31,818 nucleotides of DNA from positions 1-31,818 of the IMG/VR virus record IMGVR_UViG_3300023273_000942. The stretch is one strand, 5' to 3'. Each line of letters starts with the position of its first letter. Positions within the stretch are counted from its first letter, which is position 1. Source of the stretch: a virus. Shown in pieces: positions 26,457 through 31,818 of the stretch. The notes beneath the pieces were generated by a model that saw nothing but the letters and a program-made list of their open reading frames with translations, did not search any database and had not been told where the DNA came from. The translations under genes were made by a program, and so were the position numbers.

Positions 26457-27470
26457 ATGGCCCACGAAATCGAAACAGTAAACGGCGAAGCTACATTTGC
26501 ATCCTTCAGGGAGCCCGCGTGGCACCAGTTGGGGACCGTCTTCAATGAAGAGGTCTCGACTGCCAAGATGCTAGAGCTTGCTAAGCTAAATGATTGGAAC
26601 GTCCGTCTTGAAGAGGTTGTCATCCCAGATGGATTCAACTCTGACAAGAGCTATAACTACGTAGCCCGCACTAACCCATTTGACGCTAGCACTGACATTC
26701 TCGGTGTTGTTGGTGAGCGATACCGCATTCTTCAGAACGAAGAGCTGTTTGACTTTGGCGATGCTCTTCTGCATGGCGGTGGTCGCTGGGAGACTGCTGG
26801 CTCCATCAAGGGTGGTCGTCAGGTCTTTGGCTCTCTTGCTCTTGAGCGTGAGACTGTGCTCGACCCCTCTGGTGTGTCTGATAAGGTAAACACTTATCTT
26901 CTTGTCAACACCTCTCACGATGGTTCGATTGCTATTCAGGCATCTGTTACCCCTGTGCGTGTTGTCTGTGCTAACACTCTAAACCTTGCTCTTGGTTCTG
27001 GTGTTGGTCGTAACCGCAACATCAAGCAGTCATTCAAGATTCGCCACACTCAGACTGCTCAGGGTAAGATTCAAGCAGCTCGTGAGGCTCTCGGTCTTGC
27101 TAATGTCTACATGGACGAATTCGACAAGTTGGCTCAGCAGATGATTGAGCAGACTGTATCTAATGACAAGTTCCAAGAGATTATCCGTCTCGCCTACCCT
27201 GAGCCTGAGGCAGACAAGAAGGGTGCACTCTCCAAGTGGAACAACAAACTTGAGCAGATTGAGCAAATCTATGTCGGTCCATACAATAACACTATTGCTG
27301 GCACCGCTTGGGGCACGCTCAATGCTCTAACTGAGCGACTCGACTGGCACCGTCAGGGACGTAAGGGGACTAATGAGGCTGTCCTTGCGGGTGCTAGCGG
27401 GTTCGACCCTATGGTGAACGCTGAGAAGAACCGCCTGCTTCAGGTAGTTCGTCAAGCGGTAGCCGCTTAG
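26457..27470 (+). CDS. DUF932 / TIGR03299 phage-plasmid-like protein
   Basis: A 337-residue protein with family landmarks: FREPAWHQLGTVF near residue 17, YNYVARTNPFDAS, LGVVGERYRILQNEE, then IQASVTPVRVVCANTLNLAL and the IRHTQTAQGKIQAARE region. The length fits TIGR03299. It is common in actinophages and plasmids; its biochemical role is not established, though replication- or recombination-linked functions have been suggested. AAAGGTGG lies before the ATG. It is the longest rightward gene and has the best promoter. Confidence 0.92.
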   Translation: MAHEIETVNGEATFASFREPAWHQLGTVFNEEVSTAKMLELAKLNDWNVRLEEVVIPDGFNSDKSYNYVARTNPFDASTDILGVVGERYRILQNEELFDFGDALLHGGGRWETAGSIKGGRQVFGSLALERETVLDPSGVSDKVNTYLLVNTSHDGSIAIQASVTPVRVVCANTLNLALGSGVGRNRNIKQSFKIRHTQTAQGKIQAAREALGLANVYMDEFDKLAQQMIEQTVSNDKFQEIIRLAYPEPEADKKGALSKWNNKLEQIEQIYVGPYNNTIAGTAWGTLNALTERLDWHRQGRKGTNEAVLAGASGFDPMVNAEKNRLLQVVRQAVAA

Positions 27471-27620
27471 CGGGTAGTCCTAGGCATGACTATAAACTGC
27501 CTGCCCCAAGGGCTTGACTTTTGATCGACGGCGGGCCAGGCGGCATCTCCACATATATATAATCATTTTATTTTAATTACGAACATCATTAAGATATCGT
27601 GGCAAAAAGCGTGGCAAGTA
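27471..27620 (+). other. Intergenic: hairpins and GCCAGGC box
   Basis: No gene. Contains AGGCA/TGCCT and GCCC-CAA-GGGC hairpins right after DUF932 (probable terminator), GGGCCAGGCGGC, an AT-rich stretch and the repeated ATTACGAA...ATCGTGGCAAA sequence. Confidence 0.5.
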
Positions 27621-27649
27621 TTGAAAATGTCGGTGGTGTGTAGTATAAT
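27621..27649 (+). promoter_or_regulatory. Promoter J (TTGAAA, ATGTCGGTGGT spacer, TATAAT)
   Basis: All parts at standard spacing; the -10 ends 6 nt before ATG 27656, predicting a leaderless mRNA. Confidence 0.8.
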
Positions 27650-27655
27650 CAGAGT

Positions 27656-27841
27656 ATGGAAAAAGATAACGGATTATATATGAATATTCAGTCGCTGTAT
27701 GACGGAGTAGTTGAGATGATTGACGAAACCGTTGACATTCTAGATGACTGTGAGGTAGGTTCCTCTGCCCACTTTCATTTCACTGGTCGCCTTGAGGTTC
27801 TTGAAATTATCAAGGATGCTGTCGAGGCTGGAACTTTCTAG
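27656..27841 (+). CDS. Small acidic helical protein, 61 aa
   Basis: Helical (NIQSLYDGVVEMIDETVDIL, RLEVLEIIKDAVEAG), acidic, one Cys. No Shine-Dalgarno. Unrecognised; a close promoter-to-start arrangement supports translation. Confidence 0.72.
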   Translation: MEKDNGLYMNIQSLYDGVVEMIDETVDILDDCEVGSSAHFHFTGRLEVLEIIKDAVEAGTF

Positions 27842-27850
27842 CAAAAAAGC

Positions 27851-27879
27851 TTGACAAAGCTATCATTTTGCTGTATCAT
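27851..27879 (+). promoter_or_regulatory. Promoter K (TTGACA-N17-TATCAT)
   Basis: Good hexamers at 17 bp without the spacer motif; begins 10 nt after the previous stop. The leader has GAGAGAGG before ATG 27914. Confidence 0.7.
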
Positions 27880-27913
27880 GGAAAAGTAGTAGAAGCCACG
27901 AGAGAGGTAGACA

Positions 27914-28147
27914 ATGGCACTCCCCATTATTAGAGATAATAAAACTATTTTAGAACTAAAAGAAGACCAATACTACGAGTGGGAAGATGGTGATGATGGT
28001 GCTTTGTATGAAGCAGGGTATCAAGAAGGTATTGACCACGCTGTAGCTCTTATTAACAATGTGTTATCAAATAAAGACTTAGACACTATGCCTACGTCTT
28101 GGGTTGTCAAGGTGATTGCACATACCCTTTCTAACCCCTCCTCCTAA
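27914..28147 (+). CDS. Small protein, 77 aa, unknown function
   Basis: Acidic centre (KEDQYYEWEDGDDGALYEAG) followed by a helix (EGIDHAVALINNVLSNKD) and a tail ending in HTLSNPSS. No motif recognised. Confidence 0.72.
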   Translation: MALPIIRDNKTILELKEDQYYEWEDGDDGALYEAGYQEGIDHAVALINNVLSNKDLDTMPTSWVVKVIAHTLSNPSS

Positions 28148-28171
28148 AATGTCAGACCCTAGTGGTATGGT
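28143..28171 (+). promoter_or_regulatory. Promoter L (CCTAAA, ATGTCAG spacer, TATGGT)
   Basis: The spacer starts ATGTCAG and TATGGT is at the standard position, with 6 nt to ATG 28178. A TATAAC overlaps downstream but would leave no room for a start. The -35 is weak, as at promoter F. Confidence 0.5.
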
Positions 28172-28177
28172 ATAACC

Positions 28178-28270
28178 ATGATAGTTGTTTGTCCAATGCA
28201 TGAGGGTAGCTATGACTGCACACCCTTTTGCCGTATCTGCGAAGGAAATCAAGAGTATGAAGACAGTTGA
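28178..28270 (+). CDS. Tiny zinc-finger-like protein, 30 aa
   Basis: MIVVCPMHEG then YDCTPFCRICEG gives C5, H8, C14, C18, C21, enough ligands for one zinc ion. Leaderless start; overlaps the next gene by 14 nt. Small but well placed. Confidence 0.6.
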   Translation: MIVVCPMHEGSYDCTPFCRICEGNQEYEDS

Positions 28271-28622
28271 AGATTATCTGTATGAGATTGAGTCCGAAGT
28301 ATCAGAGGCAGACTCTGCTTGCTTTGATGGGTGTCACAAAATCTATATCATGAAAGACCCACTTGGAACCACACAAATGCGTGAGTATGAATACGAGCAT
28401 ATTGTTCCAATCACCAAAGAGAACCAGAGCGAAGTTGTTAAGACTATTATTGATTGGTTCAATGACTCGTGTGGTTTGAAGTTCATCAATGCCGTTGAAA
28501 ATGATGGCCGAGAGAACGAACACTACATAACAGTAATTGGTCAGTTCGACCTCGATGAGGACGAAGAAGACGAAGACTGGGATGAGGAAGATGAGTATGA
28601 TGACGAAGATGAGTCTGACTAA
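28257..28622 (+). CDS. Protein with polyacidic C-terminal tail, 121 aa
   Basis: Start ATG 28257 behind AAGGA (spacing about 10). Residues 1-95 form an alpha/beta domain (VEDYLYEIESEVSEAD, KTIIDWFNDSCGLKFINAVE); residues 98-121 are almost only D and E with one W and one Y. Such tails are seen in DNA-mimic and nucleic-acid-avoiding proteins, but the function here is unknown. Confidence 0.75.
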   Translation: MKTVEDYLYEIESEVSEADSACFDGCHKIYIMKDPLGTTQMREYEYEHIVPITKENQSEVVKTIIDWFNDSCGLKFINAVENDGRENEHYITVIGQFDLDEDEEDEDWDEEDEYDDEDESD

Positions 28623-28638
28623 TAAGGATTGGTATATC

Positions 28639-28878
28639 ATGGCTGATAAATTAAAGACACGTGACTTTGAAGATATTGAAAAACTAACTAATTATATGGT
28701 GCGACACCTATACTCTCTGTATGACGAGCTTGCTATCGCAGACGGTGCGGACTACATGTTTTCCTTTCTGGAAGGTAGCATTGAAACAACACAGCACTAT
28801 CTAATGAAAAGCGGTGTTGACTTTCTGGAGGAATCGGAGTATAATAAGGCTGTAGCTTCCATGACAGAGAGAGACTAA
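28639..28878 (+). CDS. Small helical protein, 79 aa
   Basis: ATG 28639 with AAGGA upstream; earlier in-frame ATGs lie inside the previous gene and are rejected. All-helical (TRDFEDIEKLTNYMVRHLYS, YDELAIADGADYMFSFLEGS). Coupled to the next gene (TAATG). Unrecognised. Confidence 0.7.
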   Translation: MADKLKTRDFEDIEKLTNYMVRHLYSLYDELAIADGADYMFSFLEGSIETTQHYLMKSGVDFLEESEYNKAVASMTERD

Positions 28879-29033
28879 TGGCAATCAACGATAAAATTAC
28901 CGACCTTGAATACTGGGAAGGTGTCCTCGACACCTGCACATACTTTGTAGAACAACTTGGGATTGAAGATGCTCTGGATACAAGCATAGCACTCCAAGCC
29001 ATTGAAGAACTACATGCAGCAGGCGTAAACTAA
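28878..29033 (+). CDS. Small acidic helical protein, 51 aa
   Basis: Starts in the previous stop. MAINDKITDLEYWEGVLDTC, then DALDTSIALQAIEELHAAG: two or three helices. Unrecognised. Confidence 0.68.
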   Translation: MAINDKITDLEYWEGVLDTCTYFVEQLGIEDALDTSIALQAIEELHAAGVN

Positions 29034-29071
29034 TAATCTTATCAAACAACCCCTAACGAGAGAGAGTAACA

Positions 29072-29593
29072 ATGCATTGCATTCAATACATTGCGGTAAA
29101 GGCAGATAACAAGGAAGAGGCTCATGGCGAGGTCAAAGGCTACCTTGAAGGACAAATGGGTGACGAATACAACCTATCGTCTTGGTATGATTGGTTCGTT
29201 ACTGGGGGTGGACGTTGGTCTACTGACACAGACCCTTACAATGACAACTACACTGGTGACGTAGTTCATCAATCCGAGGATAAGTTCCAAGAGTATTTAG
29301 ATACCGCTCACAAACACCGCTTGGCTCAGCTCAACCAGCACATCGAGCAAGCACGTGAAATAAACTTATCAGACTTACTAGATAAGCTAGAAGACTTTGA
29401 GCATGACCACTTCAAGGTGGGTATGGACCTGTATCCAATAAAGAAACTGTATGACATGGCTCTGGGTATCTGGGACTATAACTCTTATTTCTTTGACATT
29501 GTCAACGACACAACTAACAGAAAATATTTGCTTGAAGGTATTGACAGCGGAGCAGATAGCTGGTATCTTGTTCCTGTGGACTTTCACTTCTAA
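29072..29593 (+). CDS. Phage protein of unknown function, 173 aa
   Basis: MHCIQYIAVKADNKEEAHGE (beta-alpha start), then WYDWFVTGGGRWSTD, a pattern I associate with conserved hypothetical phage proteins, a central coiled helix (HKHRLAQLNQHIEQAREINL) and an aromatic C-terminal half. AGAGAGAG precedes the ATG. No catalytic motif. Confidence 0.78.
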   Translation: MHCIQYIAVKADNKEEAHGEVKGYLEGQMGDEYNLSSWYDWFVTGGGRWSTDTDPYNDNYTGDVVHQSEDKFQEYLDTAHKHRLAQLNQHIEQAREINLSDLLDKLEDFEHDHFKVGMDLYPIKKLYDMALGIWDYNSYFFDIVNDTTNRKYLLEGIDSGADSWYLVPVDFHF

Positions 29594-29602
29594 GGAGTAT
29601 CT

Positions 29603-30085
29603 ATGACTAACCTAATGACTGAGAGCGGTTTCTACAACCTAGAAGCCGTGCGAGACGGCAGTATCTTTGAGGGTGAGATAACCTTCACACAGTTTGAAGA
29701 AAAGTATAAGCCAGTAGTAAATCATTTAGATAAGTATGCTGGCCCTAACAATGTGTCACGCATGTTCGAAACATACGGACCAGAGGTTAAGTATGTTCAG
29801 TCTAGGCACGAAAAGTATGTATGGACATGGGTAGACGGTGACGCATGCTCTCTGCTATTAGCTGGCTATCACTATGTAAATAGACTAGGATACTATGTCT
29901 GCGAGGAACCATGGGAGACTGGGAACGAACAGGTCCTGTTGTCCGTCGAGGTAGAGTGCGAATGCTATGACGAAGAAGCGTATGGACCCTACACTCTGCC
30001 AAACGGCCATGAGTATTGGGAAAGCGGTAACCCTGAGTGCAAGGTGTGCGAAGGTCAAGGAATCAGAACGGAGTATGTAGACTAA
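29603..30085 (+). CDS. Protein with C-terminal zinc knuckle, 160 aa
   Basis: The N-terminal 110 residues are alpha/beta without motif. The C-terminus has CECYDEEAYGPYTLPNGHEY and CKVCEGQG, four cysteines and a histidine, a knuckle like DnaJ-type C-x-C...C-x-x-C-x-G-x-G elements. AAGGAG lies 5 nt before the ATG. Coupled to the next gene (TAATG). Unknown role. Confidence 0.76.
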   Translation: MTNLMTESGFYNLEAVRDGSIFEGEITFTQFEEKYKPVVNHLDKYAGPNNVSRMFETYGPEVKYVQSRHEKYVWTWVDGDACSLLLAGYHYVNRLGYYVCEEPWETGNEQVLLSVEVECECYDEEAYGPYTLPNGHEYWESGNPECKVCEGQGIRTEYVD

Positions 30086-30510
30086 TGGTTAATCTGATGA
30101 TATCACGTAACAAGAACAAGGGTAAGACTATTATTGACTGGGACCTTAACGTCTACTGTCCAGAGCAATGGTATGGGGGTGAGTCATTCTGGGATCCAGA
30201 GTTTTGGAAGATCAATGCACGGATCTACCGTGAAGGCGATCAGGCACCCATTGACACCGAGTACACGATCACCCTTCTGGAAAAAGAAGCTAGATCTATT
30301 GGTCTTGTTGACTGGGCTAATAAAGTTAACTCTGATCAGGATACCGCAGGTGACTCTTGGGATGATTGGTTGGATGCGGGGCTAGATGGATTCATAGATC
30401 TATATCACTTTAATGAGATGTACAGATCTAAATGCCCTGATCGCGTTCTTGAATTTTTAGATCAGCTACCCCGATATATCGAGGACGTACCAAAACGCAT
30501 GACGTGGTAG
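30085..30510 (+). CDS. Phage protein of unknown function, 141 aa
   Basis: Start in the previous stop; the frame is open upstream to 30037 but coupling supports 30085. Basic start (MVNLMISRNKNKGKTIIDWD), then a Trp-rich acidic body (CPEQWYGGESFWDPEFW, DSWDDWLDAGLDGFIDLYHF). No family recognised. Confidence 0.75.
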   Translation: MVNLMISRNKNKGKTIIDWDLNVYCPEQWYGGESFWDPEFWKINARIYREGDQAPIDTEYTITLLEKEARSIGLVDWANKVNSDQDTAGDSWDDWLDAGLDGFIDLYHFNEMYRSKCPDRVLEFLDQLPRYIEDVPKRMTW

Positions 30511-30536
30511 ACAAGACTAGACAGATAGGGTATAAT
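30508..30536 (+). promoter_or_regulatory. Promoter M (TAGACA-N17-TATAAT)
   Basis: Five of six -35 matches and a perfect -10, starting in the last codon of the preceding gene; 8 nt from -10 to ATG 30545, so a leader of about 2 nt. Confidence 0.7.
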
Positions 30537-30544
30537 AGACAAGT

Positions 30545-30772
30545 ATGAGTAAACACGGAGTAGTCACAAGGGAGCAGAAGGTTGCTAAGACTATTATTGA
30601 CCTGTTGTCCGACATCAGACTGGACTTAGATATCATTGGATTGTATCTGGGTAAGTATGCTAGGAATGTCATCTTCAACAGGTTCGAGAATATCTATGAA
30701 GCCGCTAAAGAAGCAAGAGAGGCGAATACACGGGAAGACCATATGGAATACATTCGCAACATAAATATGTGA
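30545..30772 (+). CDS. Conserved small actinophage protein, 75 aa (KHGVVT family)
   Basis: MSKHGVVTREQKVAKTIIDL and LRLDLD-IGLYLGKYARNV-FNRFE resemble, from memory, a family present in many actinophages (KHGVT...DLRxDLxxxGYYLARxA...YNRFEE). Helical; function unknown. Leaderless-type start. Confidence 0.82.
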   Translation: MSKHGVVTREQKVAKTIIDLLSDIRLDLDIIGLYLGKYARNVIFNRFENIYEAAKEAREANTREDHMEYIRNINM

Positions 30773-30783
30773 CACCCTCGCAT

Positions 30784-30803
30784 CGGTCCCCTTCGGGGGG
30801 CCG
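30784..30803 (+). terminator. UUCG-loop hairpin terminator
   Basis: CGGTCCCC-TTCG-GGGGGCCG, an 8-bp stem with one G-U, 12 nt after the stop. No T-run; followed by GGCCTGGC. Confidence 0.6.
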
Positions 30804-30880
30804 AATGTGGCCTGGCACATCTTTACACACAAGTCAATATATAAACATAACAATCTTATTACGAAAGGGGATTACGAATC

Positions 30881-31159
30881 GTGGCAAATAATGATGGCAA
30901 TAATGGAACAAGCTTTGAAAATAGATGTATGATCTTATCAGAACTATGGATGGAATATCGAGATCAGGTTGAATTTACTGACTTTGTAGAGTATAATGAT
31001 CTAGGTCTACCTCTATCCTTCCTATTGGATGAGGGTATTGTATTACCTACTGATAGATCTACTATGATGATTAATGAAACATTTGATCTATTCCTGGCTA
31101 CCCTGGGCAGAGAGACAGATGAAGGTTACGAAAGCCTGGATGATATGCTGGTAGGTTAG
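30881..31159 (+). CDS. Small acidic protein, 92 aa, unknown function
   Basis: From GTG 30881, behind CGAAAGGGG at a long spacing (about 14 nt); ATG 30929 is an in-frame alternative because the GTGGCAAA at the start is also part of a repeated intergenic sequence. Acidic helical protein (FTDFVEYNDLGLPLSFLLDE, FDLFLATLGRETDEGYESLD). Unrecognised. Confidence 0.65.
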   Translation: MANNDGNNGTSFENRCMILSELWMEYRDQVEFTDFVEYNDLGLPLSFLLDEGIVLPTDRSTMMINETFDLFLATLGRETDEGYESLDDMLVG

Positions 31160-31160
31160 T

Positions 31161-31232
31161 ATGGAATGGTTATTTATATTAGCAGTCATTATCTTATTGT
31201 GGGGCATACTCATGATTGATAATTTTAAATAA
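31161..31232 (+). CDS. Single-helix membrane peptide, 23 aa
   Basis: MEWLFILAVIILLWGILMID then NFK: one transmembrane helix. It starts 1 nt after the previous stop. Too short to be sure, but two more small genes follow. Confidence 0.45.
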   Translation: MEWLFILAVIILLWGILMIDNFK

Positions 31233-31251
31233 CATTATTACGAAGAGGGTA

Positions 31252-31280
31252 TTGAAATCGTGGCAAACTAATGGTATAAT
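31252..31280 (+). promoter_or_regulatory. Promoter N (TTGAAA-N17-TATAAT)
   Basis: Consensus -10 and good -35 at exactly 17 bp; the spacer begins TCGTGGCAAA, part of a repeated sequence. The -10 ends 5 nt before ATG 31286 (leaderless). Confidence 0.75.
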
Positions 31281-31285
31281 AGACT

Positions 31286-31429
31286 ATGCCATCTATACCT
31301 CCATACTTCAAGACAATGTATCCTGATCAAGCACAGGACATACATGATGGATACTCTGATATGGGTAGGTATATGACTAAGGCATTGATTAATCTTTTAC
31401 ATAGATTTAATCCCTTCAGAACACCATAG
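31286..31429 (+). CDS. Small protein, 47 aa, unknown function
   Basis: MPSIPPYFKTMYPDQAQDIH, DMGRYMTKALINLLHRFNPF and a final RTP. No Shine-Dalgarno; the promoter-to-start spacing supports translation. Unrecognised. Confidence 0.6.
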   Translation: MPSIPPYFKTMYPDQAQDIHDGYSDMGRYMTKALINLLHRFNPFRTP

Positions 31430-31443
31430 AAACATTGGCAGGG

Positions 31444-31449
31444 TATACT
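31444..31449 (+). promoter_or_regulatory. Putative -10 box TATACT for the 31456 peptide
   Basis: TATACT with 6 nt to ATG 31456; no good -35. Confidence 0.35.
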
Positions 31450-31455
31450 AATGAT

Positions 31456-31518
31456 ATGCCTGAATTACTCTCTATACTCTTTATAGTATTCGTACTATAC
31501 GTATTAGCTAAGGACTAA
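31456..31518 (+). CDS. Single-helix membrane peptide, 20 aa
   Basis: Hydrophobic except for the ends: MPELLSILFIVFVLYVLAKD. Leaderless-type start. Could be a toxin-like or regulatory membrane peptide, or chance. Confidence 0.4.
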   Translation: MPELLSILFIVFVLYVLAKD

Positions 31519-31818
31519 ATACCCCTGATTCTTTTTAAAAGATTTTGCCCATTTTCTTTTAAGTTCCCCTCCTTTTTGTATATGTTTAATAGTTTTATTA
31601 AGGATATTTGGGCATATTTGGACACAATATTTTGGGGATATTCGGCTAAATAAGATTACGATAGATCGAAAAAAATCGTGGCGACATTACGATTCCATAA
31701 CTATATATGTTCTTTTACCCTATATACTTTTCCACAATGTTATTAACAGGTTTATCCACAATGTTAGTAAGATAATTATGGAGAAAAGTGGAGTAAAATG
31801 GAGTAGTTATTCAGCAAA
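31519..31818. other. AT-rich gene-free region with DnaA boxes and iteron-like repeats; candidate origin
   Basis: No gene. Contains phased ATAT elements (31600-31650) like those at 18840-18930, a repeated ATCGTGG sequence (31674), DnaA boxes TTTTCCACA (31728-31736) and TTATCCACA (31752-31760) inside a 12-bp direct repeat TCCACAATGTTA spaced 24 bp, and three 10-bp GGAGNAAART-like units (31780-31809). Confidence 0.55.
31752..31760 (+). promoter_or_regulatory. Consensus DnaA box TTATCCACA
   Basis: Exact match to the bacterial DnaA box; a second, TTTTCCACA, lies 24 bp upstream in the same orientation. Confidence 0.6.

Noticed and set aside
27599-27643. Possible 14-codon leader peptide from GTG 27599
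   Set aside because: It runs through the promoter J hexamers and spacer, so it would not be on the same transcript; GTGGCAAA is part of a repeated sequence.

Overview
The window looks like part of the genome of a tailed phage (Caudoviricetes), most likely one infecting an aquatic actinobacterium. It shows tail-fibre and adhesin genes, an M23 peptidase, a holin-like protein, dense overlapping small genes and no host metabolism. The actinobacterial assignment is inference. It rests on a TIGR03299/DUF932 protein, several small gene families I recognise from actinophages, mycobacterial-type SOS-box palindromes (TCGAAC-N4-GTTCGA), many apparently leaderless genes and GTG/TTG starts. No tRNA, CRISPR array or insertion sequence was seen.

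Left half, minus strand. Positions 1-7379 hold seven 2-oxoglutarate/Fe(II) oxygenase genes carrying eight catalytic domains, interrupted by two genes of a DUF6065-like family of unknown function. Positions 7441-18019 form a virion block read leftward: receptor-binding and tail-fibre proteins (fn3, Mtd-like N-terminus, EGxxNLYFTDxR repeats, pyocin-knob-like domain), small baseplate-like proteins and an M23 peptidase. A holin-like one-helix coiled-coil protein lies at 18327-18638. The gene beside the oxygenases ends in eleven HFPP tetrapeptides, a possible substrate for prolyl-hydroxylase-like enzymes.

The 18639-19005 gap is a divergent region with roughly 10-bp-phased ATAT(CC) repeats. Similar ATAT elements recur at 31590-31650, close to two DnaA boxes and a 10-bp triplicate (31728-31809), a possible replication origin.

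Right half, plus strand. Positions 19006-31518 hold about 43 small genes, many 20-80 codons long: zinc-ribbon proteins, a helix-turn-helix protein, one-helix membrane peptides, DUF932 and conserved small actinophage proteins. They are arranged in short operons coupled by TAATG or ATGA overlaps. The intergenic spaces are modular: a GC-rich hairpin, a GCCAGGC/GCCTGGC box, a 16-bp ATAAC-N6-GGTAAC element, then a promoter with 17-bp spacing whose spacer often begins ATGTCRGTGGT. Many promoters place the -10 box 5-6 nt from the start codon, implying leaderless mRNAs.

The least explained items are this promoter/element regulon, a terminator loop complementary to the Shine-Dalgarno leaders of its own gene cluster (21841-21853), a possible structured RNA at 25103-25270, and the oxygenase array next to the HFPP-repeat protein.
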